A DNA stretch of 11,036 nucleotides from NCBI GenBank assembly GCA_008501655.1, contig QQUK01000258.1, forward strand, positions 1 to 11,036, given 5' to 3'. Shown here piece after piece: positions 1 to 4,997 of this stretch; the first letter of the stretch is position 1, and every line of letters starts with the position of its first letter. The position numbers and the translations under genes were made by a program. Origin of the DNA: Calditrichota bacterium. Its GTDB lineage: Bacteria > Zixibacteria > MSB-5A5 > GN15 > FEB-12. A model generated the notes under the pieces. The model saw nothing but the letters and a program-made list of their open reading frames with translations. It did no database searches and was not told where the DNA came from.

Positions 1-441
1 TTCTTCAAACTTGGAAAGCTCGGTAAAAATCCGTTTCCCTTCATCGGTTTCGCATCGGTCAACAGCACCTTTGAAAAGTGTGTACGCTTCTTCCTCAAGA
101 CGGTAAGCGATGTCCAAAACTTTGTCCATCGTGTCAGCGTTGGTGACTTCGGCGATCAGGTCGCGATGTTCGTTGGTCATATCCTCGGAGATTTCCGGGA
201 GACCTTCCTGCTTAAGAATATCAGCAGTGGAAATCCATTTTTCGGAACGGACAAGAGAATCATACTGACGTTCTAAGATATGGAAATGGTCTTTTTCCTC
301 GAAGGCGAGTTTTTCTAAAATATTTTTATGTTCGTCGGTATCTGCTTTTTTAGCTGCCTCGAGATAAAATACATAGCTTGCGACCTCGGCTTGAATTCCG
401 GTGCTTAAAGCTGACAATGTATCAGGATGTACTGGAGTCAT
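1..441 (-). CDS. Ferritin-like / rubrerythrin-type diiron protein (C-terminus outside window)
   Basis: The minus strand is open from an ATG at 441 to the window edge (147 residues, no stop), so the C-terminus is missing. Family knowledge: such four-helix diiron proteins are cytosolic and act in peroxide reduction or iron handling. Visible ligands are E19 in the first helix, then E49 and H52 in an EExxH motif (residues 48-52, FEEKDH), and a third helix with consecutive glutamates at 116-118 (LEEEAYTLF). The last residues seen (FEE, 145-147) look like the start of the second EExxH, cut by the edge. An AAAGGA Shine-Dalgarno lies about 8 bases upstream of the ATG, and a promoter lies at 484-513. 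A C-terminal rubredoxin domain cannot be judged. It is divergent from the gene at 608. The fold is fairly sure; the exact activity is not. Confidence 0.8.
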   Translation of the reverse strand, partial: MTPVHPDTLSALSTGIQAEVASYVFYLEAAKKADTDEHKNILEKLAFEEKDHFHILERQYDSLVRSEKWISTADILKQEGLPEISEDMTNEHRDLIAEVTNADTMDKVLDIAYRLEEEAYTLFKGAVDRCETDEGKRIFTELSKFEE

Positions 442-483
442 ATCGTTGTATCCTTTATGGTTAAAACTGTTATTTCTTTTCGA

Positions 484-513
484 CAAAGTTACAAAATTCA
501 CAAAGTTTGTCAA
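484..513 (-). promoter_or_regulatory. Promoter of the diiron gene, Bacteroidetes-like TTG-N19-TAnnTTTG
   Basis: Reading the minus strand, TTGACA (513-508) is followed after the TTG by 19 bases and then TAACTTTG (491-484). This fits the -33 TTG / -7 TAnnTTTG pattern described for the primary sigma factor of Bacteroidetes. The TTGACA would also serve as a classical -35, but no good TATAAT sits 16-18 bases downstream. The ATG at 441 is about 43 bases below the -7 element. The match is seen; use in vivo is inferred. Confidence 0.5.
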
Positions 514-543
514 GAAAACATTTCCGAATTTATCCCCTATAAA

Positions 544-561
544 GGAAAAATCGATTTTTCC
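544..561. promoter_or_regulatory. Perfect 18-bp palindrome, candidate operator
   Basis: GGAAAAATCGATTTTTCC is a perfect inverted repeat (9-base half-sites, no spacer) centred on ATCGAT. It lies in the divergent intergenic region, 46 bases before the ATG at 608 and about 30 bases upstream of the promoter of the diiron gene. The shape and place suit a dimeric repressor site. It could also be a chance AT-rich palindrome or a small hairpin in the leader of the 608 gene. Confidence 0.35.
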
Positions 562-607
562 GATATATAGAAGCAAGATTCAGAATGATAAACAGAAGGA
601 TGAAAAG

Positions 608-1762
608 ATGGGATTTGTAAACTTTTTTAGCCAATTCGCCAATACGATGGTCAACCGGTATCAGGAGATGACCGTTTATAATTCAAGTGAAAAAGCTCCT
701 CAGGATTATTCAAGCTCCCTTGCCCCAACTACCCCGGTTGCAGAAACACCCGACGATGCTTATGTTGCCAACGATGAAAACAAAAAAACTGATATTCCGG
801 TAACCGATTCAGATGATACAACCAATACTGAACCTCAGGTATCCGATTCTGATGAAGCTACCTATGGTAATCCAACAGTCCCGTCCGATGACAATATTCC
901 GGAGACAAAAGAGTCGGGTGATGTCAGCTTCTTCTCGCGCCGTGCAAAACTTGATTACAAAATGATGCTCCAGTTTGACCTGGCCGCAATCAGTTCCGTT
1001 GCTGAATCTCTTGAAGATGGTGATACATCCGAGTTGACCCGTTTTGCAGCAGCCGGTTTCGGGCTTTCGGCCGGTTTTGATGTCAAAGGTGTTGAGATTA
1101 TGGAAACAAACATGGGTGACAAATTAGACCCGGCATCTATCAAGCAGTATAAATCACGCCAGAAAGAGATGACGATGAGCCGGTTTGGTGCCCAGACAAA
1201 AAATTTCAAACTCGATTCTTTTTATCGTGAATCGACCCGCATCAGTAAGTCGATGAAATTTGAAGATTTCGGAAACTACCGCCGTTCGGTAAATAAGTTT
1301 GCTCTCCGGTATCGGCTTGATTCGAATTTCGGATTTTCCAATTTAGAAAAATTCAATGTCCAGACTCAAGCTGTCGCTGAAGCACAACCGGATAAATTGA
1401 GCGACTATGTCAATACTGCCGGTGCTGTTGCTGAAACTTCAACTCCGGAAATGATGCGGACGTTTTTTAACACGGTTGATGAATATCTCTCTGCTGCTGA
1501 AACTGACCTCCGTGCCAAAGCTGAAGAATTTTTCACTATGGCTGTAGAACAACTCGGATTTGCTGAGGAAACAGCCGGTGCTGTCAAAGACCAGCTGTTA
1601 GGTTCGATAGATTCATTCTTCGGACGGGTCAATGAAGCTGTAGATATGCTTGAAACAAAATTTGTCCTGCCCGAAAATCAACTGATGGATAATACCGAAC
1701 CTCCGGTAACTCCTGATGTCCCGCTGAATGTTGATGACAAAGCTGAAATAGCCGTAGCATAA
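608..1762 (+). CDS. Uncharacterised 384-residue protein with acidic linker and amphipathic helical C-terminal half
   Basis: I do not recognise this family. The start is set by AGAAGGA (594-600) seven bases before the ATG at 608. The frame is open further upstream to 401, but that part overlaps the divergent diiron gene and its promoter. Residues 1-25 are short and partly hydrophobic (MGFVNFFSQF), not a convincing signal peptide. Residues 26-106 are a low-complexity linker rich in Asp, Glu, Ser, Thr and Pro. Residues 107-165 (SRRAKLDYKMMLQFDLAAI... to AAAGFGLSA) look like the best conserved block. Residues 172-350 are mostly charged and amphipathic helix, including a Phe-rich stretch at 285-345. 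The tail is acidic and proline-rich. There are no transmembrane helices and no cysteines. The gene appears monocistronic, closed by the terminator at 1783-1809. Confidence 0.75.
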   Translation: MGFVNFFSQFANTMVNRYQEMTVYNSSEKAPQDYSSSLAPTTPVAETPDDAYVANDENKKTDIPVTDSDDTTNTEPQVSDSDEATYGNPTVPSDDNIPETKESGDVSFFSRRAKLDYKMMLQFDLAAISSVAESLEDGDTSELTRFAAAGFGLSAGFDVKGVEIMETNMGDKLDPASIKQYKSRQKEMTMSRFGAQTKNFKLDSFYRESTRISKSMKFEDFGNYRRSVNKFALRYRLDSNFGFSNLEKFNVQTQAVAEAQPDKLSDYVNTAGAVAETSTPEMMRTFFNTVDEYLSAAETDLRAKAEEFFTMAVEQLGFAEETAGAVKDQLLGSIDSFFGRVNEAVDMLETKFVLPENQLMDNTEPPVTPDVPLNVDDKAEIAVA

Positions 1763-1782
1763 CGTAAGAGTGTATATAGATG

Positions 1783-1809
1783 AAAGCCCGCTTCGGCGGG
1801 CTTTTTTTT
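1783..1809 (+). terminator. Rho-independent terminator after the 608 gene
   Basis: A perfect 9-bp stem AAAGCCCGC / GCGGGCTTT (1783-1791 and 1796-1804) closes a TTCG tetraloop. A run of eight T residues (1802-1809) follows at once. It sits 20 bases after the stop codon at 1762. It separates the 608 gene from yggS. Confidence 0.93.
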
Positions 1810-1861
1810 GATTAATAGTTGTTGCAAATTCTAAAGTTTTAGGTTTTTATTAATCGGAACG

Positions 1862-2557
1862 ATGAAAAATTCAATAGCAAAAAGTTTAGTTGAGTTAAAC
1901 GGTCAGATAGCCGAAGCTTGCGATGAGTACGACCGGAATGCTGACGATATAACAGTCGTAGCGGTAACGAAAACATTTCCGGCAGCATATATCCAAACTG
2001 CGGTAGCAAACGGGATTCATAATATCGGTGAAAGCCGTATTCAGGATGCTGAACCGAAGATAACCGAACTGGGACAGATTGCCCGTTACCATATGATCGG
2101 TCACCTGCAGACGAACAAAGTTAAAAAGGCTATTGAGCTTTTTGATGTTATCCAGTCTGTTGATTCCGATAAACTGGCAGCTGAGATATCCAAGCAGGCT
2201 GGTGCTGTCGACCGTACTATCGATTGTCTGTTAGAAGTAAACTCTTCCGGTGAAGAACAGAAATACGGTCTTTCGATTGAAGAAGTCATCCCTTTTATTA
2301 ATAACATAGATAATTATCCTAATATCAATTTAGTCGGTCTTATGACAATCGGACCAAATACCGATGATGAAGATGCCATTCGAGAAGCCTTTAAAAAGTG
2401 TTATGACCTGTATAAAGAAGGTCAGGAGATCATCGGAGGTGAGTTTGACACGCTCTCTATGGGGATGTCCAATGACTTTCCGCTGGCAATTGCCGAAGGC
2501 TCGACGATGATTCGAATCGGGTCACTTCTGTTTGGTGAACGTACTTACGACGAATAA
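1862..2557 (+). CDS. yggS: YggS/PLPBP-family pyridoxal phosphate homeostasis protein
   Basis: At 231 residues this is the usual length for the COG0325 family (YggS, YlmE, human PROSC/PLPBP), a single-domain fold-type III PLP-binding barrel. Members buffer free PLP and affect amino-acid and keto-acid balance; no catalytic reaction is established. The PLP lysine is K37 in VAVTKTFP. Further family blocks are GESRIQDAEPK (56-66), HMIGHLQTNKVK (77-88), the KYGL loop (134-137) and the phosphate-binding end LSMGMSNDF...STMIRIGSLLFGER (198-227). Only a weak GGA lies before the ATG. It is followed by divIVA after about 190 bases. In Firmicutes the homologue ylmE lies in the ylmD-ylmE-sepF-ylmG-ylmH-divIVA cluster; here the genes between are absent. 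Confidence 0.95.
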   Translation: MKNSIAKSLVELNGQIAEACDEYDRNADDITVVAVTKTFPAAYIQTAVANGIHNIGESRIQDAEPKITELGQIARYHMIGHLQTNKVKKAIELFDVIQSVDSDKLAAEISKQAGAVDRTIDCLLEVNSSGEEQKYGLSIEEVIPFINNIDNYPNINLVGLMTIGPNTDDEDAIREAFKKCYDLYKEGQEIIGGEFDTLSMGMSNDFPLAIAEGSTMIRIGSLLFGERTYDE

Positions 2558-2657
2558 TTCTCTTATTTTTCAATAAACTCTATATCCCGCAACAATTTAT
2601 ATCTGCAAAAAATTGCGTCTTTTGGTTAATATTTTTGCCGGTTTGTTCGATAATAAT

Positions 2658-2733
2658 AAGGAGGATAATAATTTTCCGCTGTTTCAGTTGTAAACGGTGG
2701 AAATATACAAATGAAAAAATAAAGCAGACATAA
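2658..2733 (+). other. Unassigned strong Shine-Dalgarno with possible 20-codon leader ORF upstream of divIVA
   Basis: AAGGAGGA (2658-2665) is a near-perfect ribosome binding site, but no ATG, GTG or TTG follows at the right distance. An ATT codon at 2671 is correctly spaced (6 bases). It would open a 20-residue peptide (reading ATT as Met: MFRCFSCKRWKYTNEKIKQT) ending at TAA 2731-2733, 17 bases before the divIVA ATG. ATT starts are rare but known, for example in infC. This may be a leader peptide, a ribosome standby site or chance. Only the motif itself is certain. Confidence 0.2.
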
Positions 2734-2750
2734 AGAAAGTAAGGTTGAAA

Positions 2751-3881
2751 ATGGATTTATCCCCGAATGATATTCGTAATTATGAGTTCCCAAATCAGAT
2801 GCGTGGGTACGACAAGGAAGAAGTTGATTCTTTCTTAAATCAGATTGCCACTGCTATGGAGAATCTGAAGCAGGAACATTTAAGACTGTCAATGGAAAAC
2901 GATTCAATAAAAAGTCAACTCGACAATGTCAAACAATATGAAGAAGCAATCAAAGCTGCTGCTATCGATTCTCGCAAGAATGCTGACCTGCTTGTTTCTA
3001 AAGCTAAAGATGATACAATGAAGATGCTTAAGGAAGCAAAAGAAAAAGCTGAACATATTGTAGCCGAACAACAGCATAAGTTAACTGAATATGCTGACCA
3101 GTTAAAAAAACTTGAAAATACTAAAAATTCATTTGTTGAAGAGATTCGTGAAATTATCCACGGTCATCTTAATATGGTTAAAAAAATTGATGAAACTGAA
3201 TTTTCATACGACCCTGCACATGCACCAAAAATTAATATACCAGTACCTCCTATTGCACCAGCACCATCATCTACTCCTGAAAAATCTGAAGATGCCGAGG
3301 ATATCAGCCTTAACGATTCCTCAAAAGACATTGATGTTGTCGAGTCCGAAGAGCTATCCAGAGCCGAGATGACTTCGATTGCTTCAGCACCAAAACAGGA
3401 ACAGATTATCACTGAAGAAGCAAATGCCCCGGATAAGATTGTAGAAGCACAAGAAGCTCCGGTTGATCCGGAACTTGCTGCAGCCCTTAAGAAGTATGAT
3501 CATACGGATAATCAGGGAAATATTGACCCTGAAACAATGATCGGTGACCAGAAAATCCCAAAACAGGGTGAAGTCGTTGTCACAAACAAGCGTGCTGAAG
3601 ATATCCCGGATGGATTTATAACACCAAAAGAGAATGGTTCTGAAGGGATGAGTTCCACTACACACGGTGATAATGAAGAAGATGATAATTCTGAAGAAAC
3701 CGGTAAAGTAACCCTATCCCACGATGCTCAGGAACATGCAACCGAACATAATACAATTGATATTGATACTCCGGTTGTCGATGATAAGAAAAATTTGTCA
3801 CCTGATAACATCCTGGAAGAACTTGATAATGTCGTTGCCAAATTTGAAGAAACAGTAGAGAAAGCGGAAAAGGGATCATAA
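2751..3881 (+). CDS. divIVA: DivIVA-domain protein with long acidic disordered tail
   Basis: This is a 376-residue homologue of DivIVA, the coiled-coil protein that binds curved or septal membrane and recruits partners at poles or division sites. The N-terminal domain is clear: DLSPNDIRNYEF (2-13), then MRGYDKEEVDSFL (17-29). R18-G19-Y20 match the B. subtilis membrane-binding loop; B. subtilis F17 is Met here, still hydrophobic. Coiled coil runs from about 30 to 150. Residues 151-345 are low-complexity, rich in Glu, Asp, Pro and Ser and probably disordered. A short amphipathic helix (about 350-372, ILEELDNVVAKFEETVEKAE) ends the protein. I chose ATG 2751, six bases after AAGG, over the in-frame TTG at 2745. 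The tail is longer than in B. subtilis DivIVA (164 residues). Role in this diderm cell is inferred. Confidence 0.9.
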   Translation: MDLSPNDIRNYEFPNQMRGYDKEEVDSFLNQIATAMENLKQEHLRLSMENDSIKSQLDNVKQYEEAIKAAAIDSRKNADLLVSKAKDDTMKMLKEAKEKAEHIVAEQQHKLTEYADQLKKLENTKNSFVEEIREIIHGHLNMVKKIDETEFSYDPAHAPKINIPVPPIAPAPSSTPEKSEDAEDISLNDSSKDIDVVESEELSRAEMTSIASAPKQEQIITEEANAPDKIVEAQEAPVDPELAAALKKYDHTDNQGNIDPETMIGDQKIPKQGEVVVTNKRAEDIPDGFITPKENGSEGMSSTTHGDNEEDDNSEETGKVTLSHDAQEHATEHNTIDIDTPVVDDKKNLSPDNILEELDNVVAKFEETVEKAEKGS

Positions 3882-3931
3882 GTTTTCACTAACAAGGAAG
3901 TTTCTATTTAAGCAAGATTTCTCACCTGTAT

Positions 3932-3976
3932 AAAAAGACCGGTCATTTTAGTCCTCCCTTCGACCGGTCTTTTTTT
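3932..3976 (+). terminator. Rho-independent terminator after divIVA
   Basis: A 13-bp stem AAAAAGACCGGTC (3932-3944) pairs with GACCGGTCTTTTT (3962-3974) around a 17-base loop. The T run continues to 3976. It lies 50 bases after the divIVA stop, and the repeat mosaic begins 14 bases beyond it. Confidence 0.9.
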
Positions 3977-3990
3977 ATTGCAATTGTTTT

Positions 3991-4186
3991 GTCGGGTTCT
4001 TCGTTCGCTTTCGCTTACTCAGGGAACCCGACCTACAAATACTGTCAGGAAAGGGTTCCTGACAGCGCAAGGAGGGGCAGACGAGGGTGTCTGCCGCCCA
4101 CGAAAAAGTCCACTTCGACAAGCTCAGTGTGACTTTTTAAACAATGTCATTCCTGACTTGCTCAGGAATCCAGTTTCGGTTAAGTC
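3991..4186 (+). repeat. Composite repeat copy 1 (modules A, B, C)
   Basis: Module A (3991-4038) begins and ends with the 9-base inverted arms GTCGGGTTC / GAACCCGAC and is followed by CTACAA. Module B holds a 10-bp hairpin CTGTCAGGAA-aggg-TTCCTGACAG (4042-4065) and a 7-bp hairpin GGCAGAC / GTCTGCC (4076-4095). Module C runs from GTCCACTTCGACAAGCTCAG (from 4108) through the ATTCCTGA...TCAGGAAT hairpin (4149-4169) to CAGTTTCGGTTAAGTC. It is the most complete copy in the window. Confidence 0.85.
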
Positions 4187-4197
4187 GTGAAAAAATG

Positions 4198-4251
4198 TAT
4201 TCTCTCTATTCACAAATATACCCCCAGCCGGTTTTAATAGAGGGGAGAATA
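4198..4251. repeat. Long imperfect hairpin
   Basis: TATTCTCTCTATT (4198-4210) pairs with AATAGA (4236-4241) plus GAGAATA (4245-4251). This gives 13 base pairs interrupted only by a GGG bulge (4242-4244), around a 25-base loop. No second copy is seen in the window. It may be a module unrelated to the neighbouring repeats. Confidence 0.6.
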
Positions 4252-4256
4252 TAGAG

Positions 4257-4282
4257 CACCCTTCGACAAGCTCAGTGTGACA
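4257..4282 (+). repeat. Isolated C-type fragment
   Basis: CTTCGACAAGCTCAGTGTGA (4261-4280) repeats the first part of module C of copy 1 (same bases at 4113-4132). The adjoining sequence is different on both sides. It shows that this part of module C can move or be duplicated on its own. Confidence 0.75.
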
Positions 4283-4298
4283 GATTCTATGGTTTGTT

Positions 4299-4328
4299 AT
4301 TGCGAGGAGCGAAGCGACGTGGCAATCT
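4299..4328 (+). repeat. ATTGCGAGGAGCGAAG-type dispersed repeat element
   Basis: The element starts ATTGCGAGGAGCGAAGCGAC and ends GTGGCAATCT, so its ends (ATTGC / GCAAT) pair. From general knowledge, this phrase is a widespread short dispersed repeat in many bacterial genomes. There is one copy here, ten bases before module A of composite copy 2. Confidence 0.7.
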
Positions 4329-4337
4329 CATGTTTTC

Positions 4338-4520
4338 GTCGGGTTCTTCGCTCGCTTTCGCTTACTCAGGGAACCCGACCTACAAGCTAATAGTGCACGA
4401 AGGGGCAGACGAGGGCGTCTGCCGCCCACGAAAAAGTCCACTTTCCGCCGAGGCGGACTCAGTGTGACATTTTAAACAATGTCATTCCTGCGAACGCAGG
4501 AATCCAGTTTCGGTTAAGTC
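4338..4520 (+). repeat. Composite repeat copy 2 (A, shortened B, variant C)
   Basis: Module A (4338-4385) matches copy 1 except for one T/C difference in the loop. The CTGTCAGG hairpin of module B is missing and replaced by about a dozen unrelated bases. The GGCAGAC / GTCTGCC hairpin is kept. In module C the inner part of the first hairpin is replaced by TCCGCC / GGCGGA (4444-4457). The ATTCCTGC-gaac-GCAGGAAT stem (4482-4501) changes a pair relative to copy 1 on both sides. The shared end CAGTTTCGGTTAAGTC closes the unit at 4520. Confidence 0.85.
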
Positions 4521-4534
4521 TCAAAAGTGTGCAA

Positions 4535-4554
4535 GGCAGACATCCCTGTCTGCC
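4535..4554. repeat. Perfect hairpin, solo GGCAGAC-type module
   Basis: GGCAGACA-tccc-TGTCTGCC is a perfect 8-bp stem with a 4-base loop. Its arms are those of the B-module hairpin in the composite copies, with a different loop and one added base pair. Confidence 0.7.
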
Positions 4555-4561
4555 GGTAATT

Positions 4562-4619
4562 GTCGGGTTTCTCGACATTGAACTCTGTCGAGTTTAATAC
4601 AACGGAATCCGACCTACAA
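4562..4619 (+). repeat. Divergent module A with replaced loop
   Basis: It begins GTCGGGTT and ends AATCCGACCTACAA, so the outer A stem is kept with one G-T wobble. The whole interior is different. It contains a nested hairpin CTCGACA / TGTCGAG (4571-4577 and 4586-4592) in place of the interior shared by the other three copies. It is a fourth A copy in the window. Confidence 0.65.
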
Positions 4620-4661
4620 GACTTATTACTCTTTCAAGAAATCCTACCTACGAAATAAATA

Positions 4662-4684
4662 CTGTCAGGCGAGACGCCTGACAG
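4662..4684. repeat. Perfect hairpin, solo CTGTCAGG-type module
   Basis: CTGTCAGGCG-aga-CGCCTGACAG is a perfect 10-bp stem. The eight outer pairs equal those of the module B hairpin at 4042-4065, while the two inner pairs change from A-T to C-G and G-C. It is preceded by AATA as in the composite copies. Confidence 0.75.
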
Positions 4685-4711
4685 CACAGGAACCCGACTT
4701 TTGGAGTTGCG

Positions 4712-4754
4712 GTGTCAGGTGACAATCCACCTTCGGTGAATCAGCACCTGACAC
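4712..4754. repeat. Nested hairpin
   Basis: GTGTCAGGTG (4712-4721) pairs perfectly with CACCTGACAC (4745-4754). The loop holds a second small stem CACC / GGTG (4728-4738). No second copy is present in the window, but the TGTCAGG arm resembles the CTGTCAGG module. Confidence 0.65.
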
Positions 4755-4782
4755 AACTTTTAAAAGTTATAAGTGAACCCCT

Positions 4783-4800
4783 CTCCTGCGAAGGCAGGAG
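4783..4800. repeat. Small hairpin CTCCTGC-gaag-GCAGGAG
   Basis: A perfect 7-bp stem with a 4-base loop, in the same style as the CCTGC...GCAGG stem of module C in copy 2. It sits shortly before composite copy 3. Confidence 0.55.
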
Positions 4801-4823
4801 TCTCATATTAAGTATTACAGATT

Positions 4824-4940
4824 GTCGGGTTCTTCGCTCGCTTTCGCTTACTCAGGGAACCCGACCTACAAATACTGTCAGGAAAGGGATCCTGACTGTG
4901 CAAGGAGGGACAGACGAGGGCGTCTGCCGCCCACGAAAAA
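4824..4940 (+). repeat. Composite repeat copy 3 (A and B only), fused to a terminator
   Basis: Module A (4824-4871) equals copy 2. Module B follows, with the CTGTCAGG hairpin partly decayed (right arm CCTGACTG) and an intact GGCGTCTGCC-type end. Module C is absent. The closing GAAAAAA of module B (4934-4940) is also the T tract of the minus-strand terminator at 4935-4967, so repeat and terminator share bases. Confidence 0.8.
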
Positions 4941-4967
4941 AGCACCGCCTGTGCTCAAGCGGTGCTT
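4935..4967 (-). terminator. Rho-independent terminator of the Cys/His-rich gene
   Basis: On the minus strand a perfect 9-bp stem AAGCACCGC / GCGGTGCTT (4967-4959 with 4948-4940) is followed by a run of T residues (complement of A 4935-4940). It lies about 30 bases after the stop of the gene that ends at 4998. Confidence 0.85.
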
Positions 4968-4997
4968 CATTGATAAACTCACTGACAGATGTCAGTT

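Larger units (their letters stand above)
3977..4997. repeat. Intergenic mosaic of dispersed hairpin repeats between two convergent terminators
   Basis: This 1-kb stretch has no credible gene. It lies between the divIVA terminator and the terminator of the minus-strand Cys-rich gene, so both neighbours transcribe towards it. It is built from short modules that nearly all can fold into hairpins: the A module (GTCGGGTTC...GAACCCGAC), a CTGTCAGG...CCTGACAG hairpin, a GGCAGAC...GTCTGCC hairpin and an ATTCCTG...CAGGAAT hairpin, with several singletons. Modules recur in a fixed order in a composite unit. Open frames here (for example 3978-4190 and 4712-5071) only translate the repeats. Similar phrases occur, from general knowledge, as dispersed repeats in many uncultured bacteria. 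No terminal repeats, transposase or phage site are seen. Confidence 0.88.

Noticed and set aside
401..607. 69-residue upstream extension of the 608 gene
   Set aside because: It overlaps the divergent diiron gene and its promoter and the palindrome, and the strong ribosome site fits ATG 608.
2711..2722. Minimal ORF ATG AAA AAA TAA before divIVA
   Set aside because: Two codons only, with a poorly spaced GGTGG; most likely chance.
3978..4190. 70-codon open frame on the plus strand
   Set aside because: It lies entirely in repeat modules A to C. A similar peptide (VLRSLSLTQGTRPTNTVRKG) also appears in the frame at 4712-5071 because both translate the same repeat. No convincing ribosome site.
3991..4940. 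CRISPR array
   Set aside because: Repeats are of different lengths, irregularly spaced and themselves modular; there are no uniform spacers or cas genes.
3991..4940. MITE or insertion sequence
   Set aside because: No shared terminal inverted repeats around the composite, no visible target-site duplications and no transposase.
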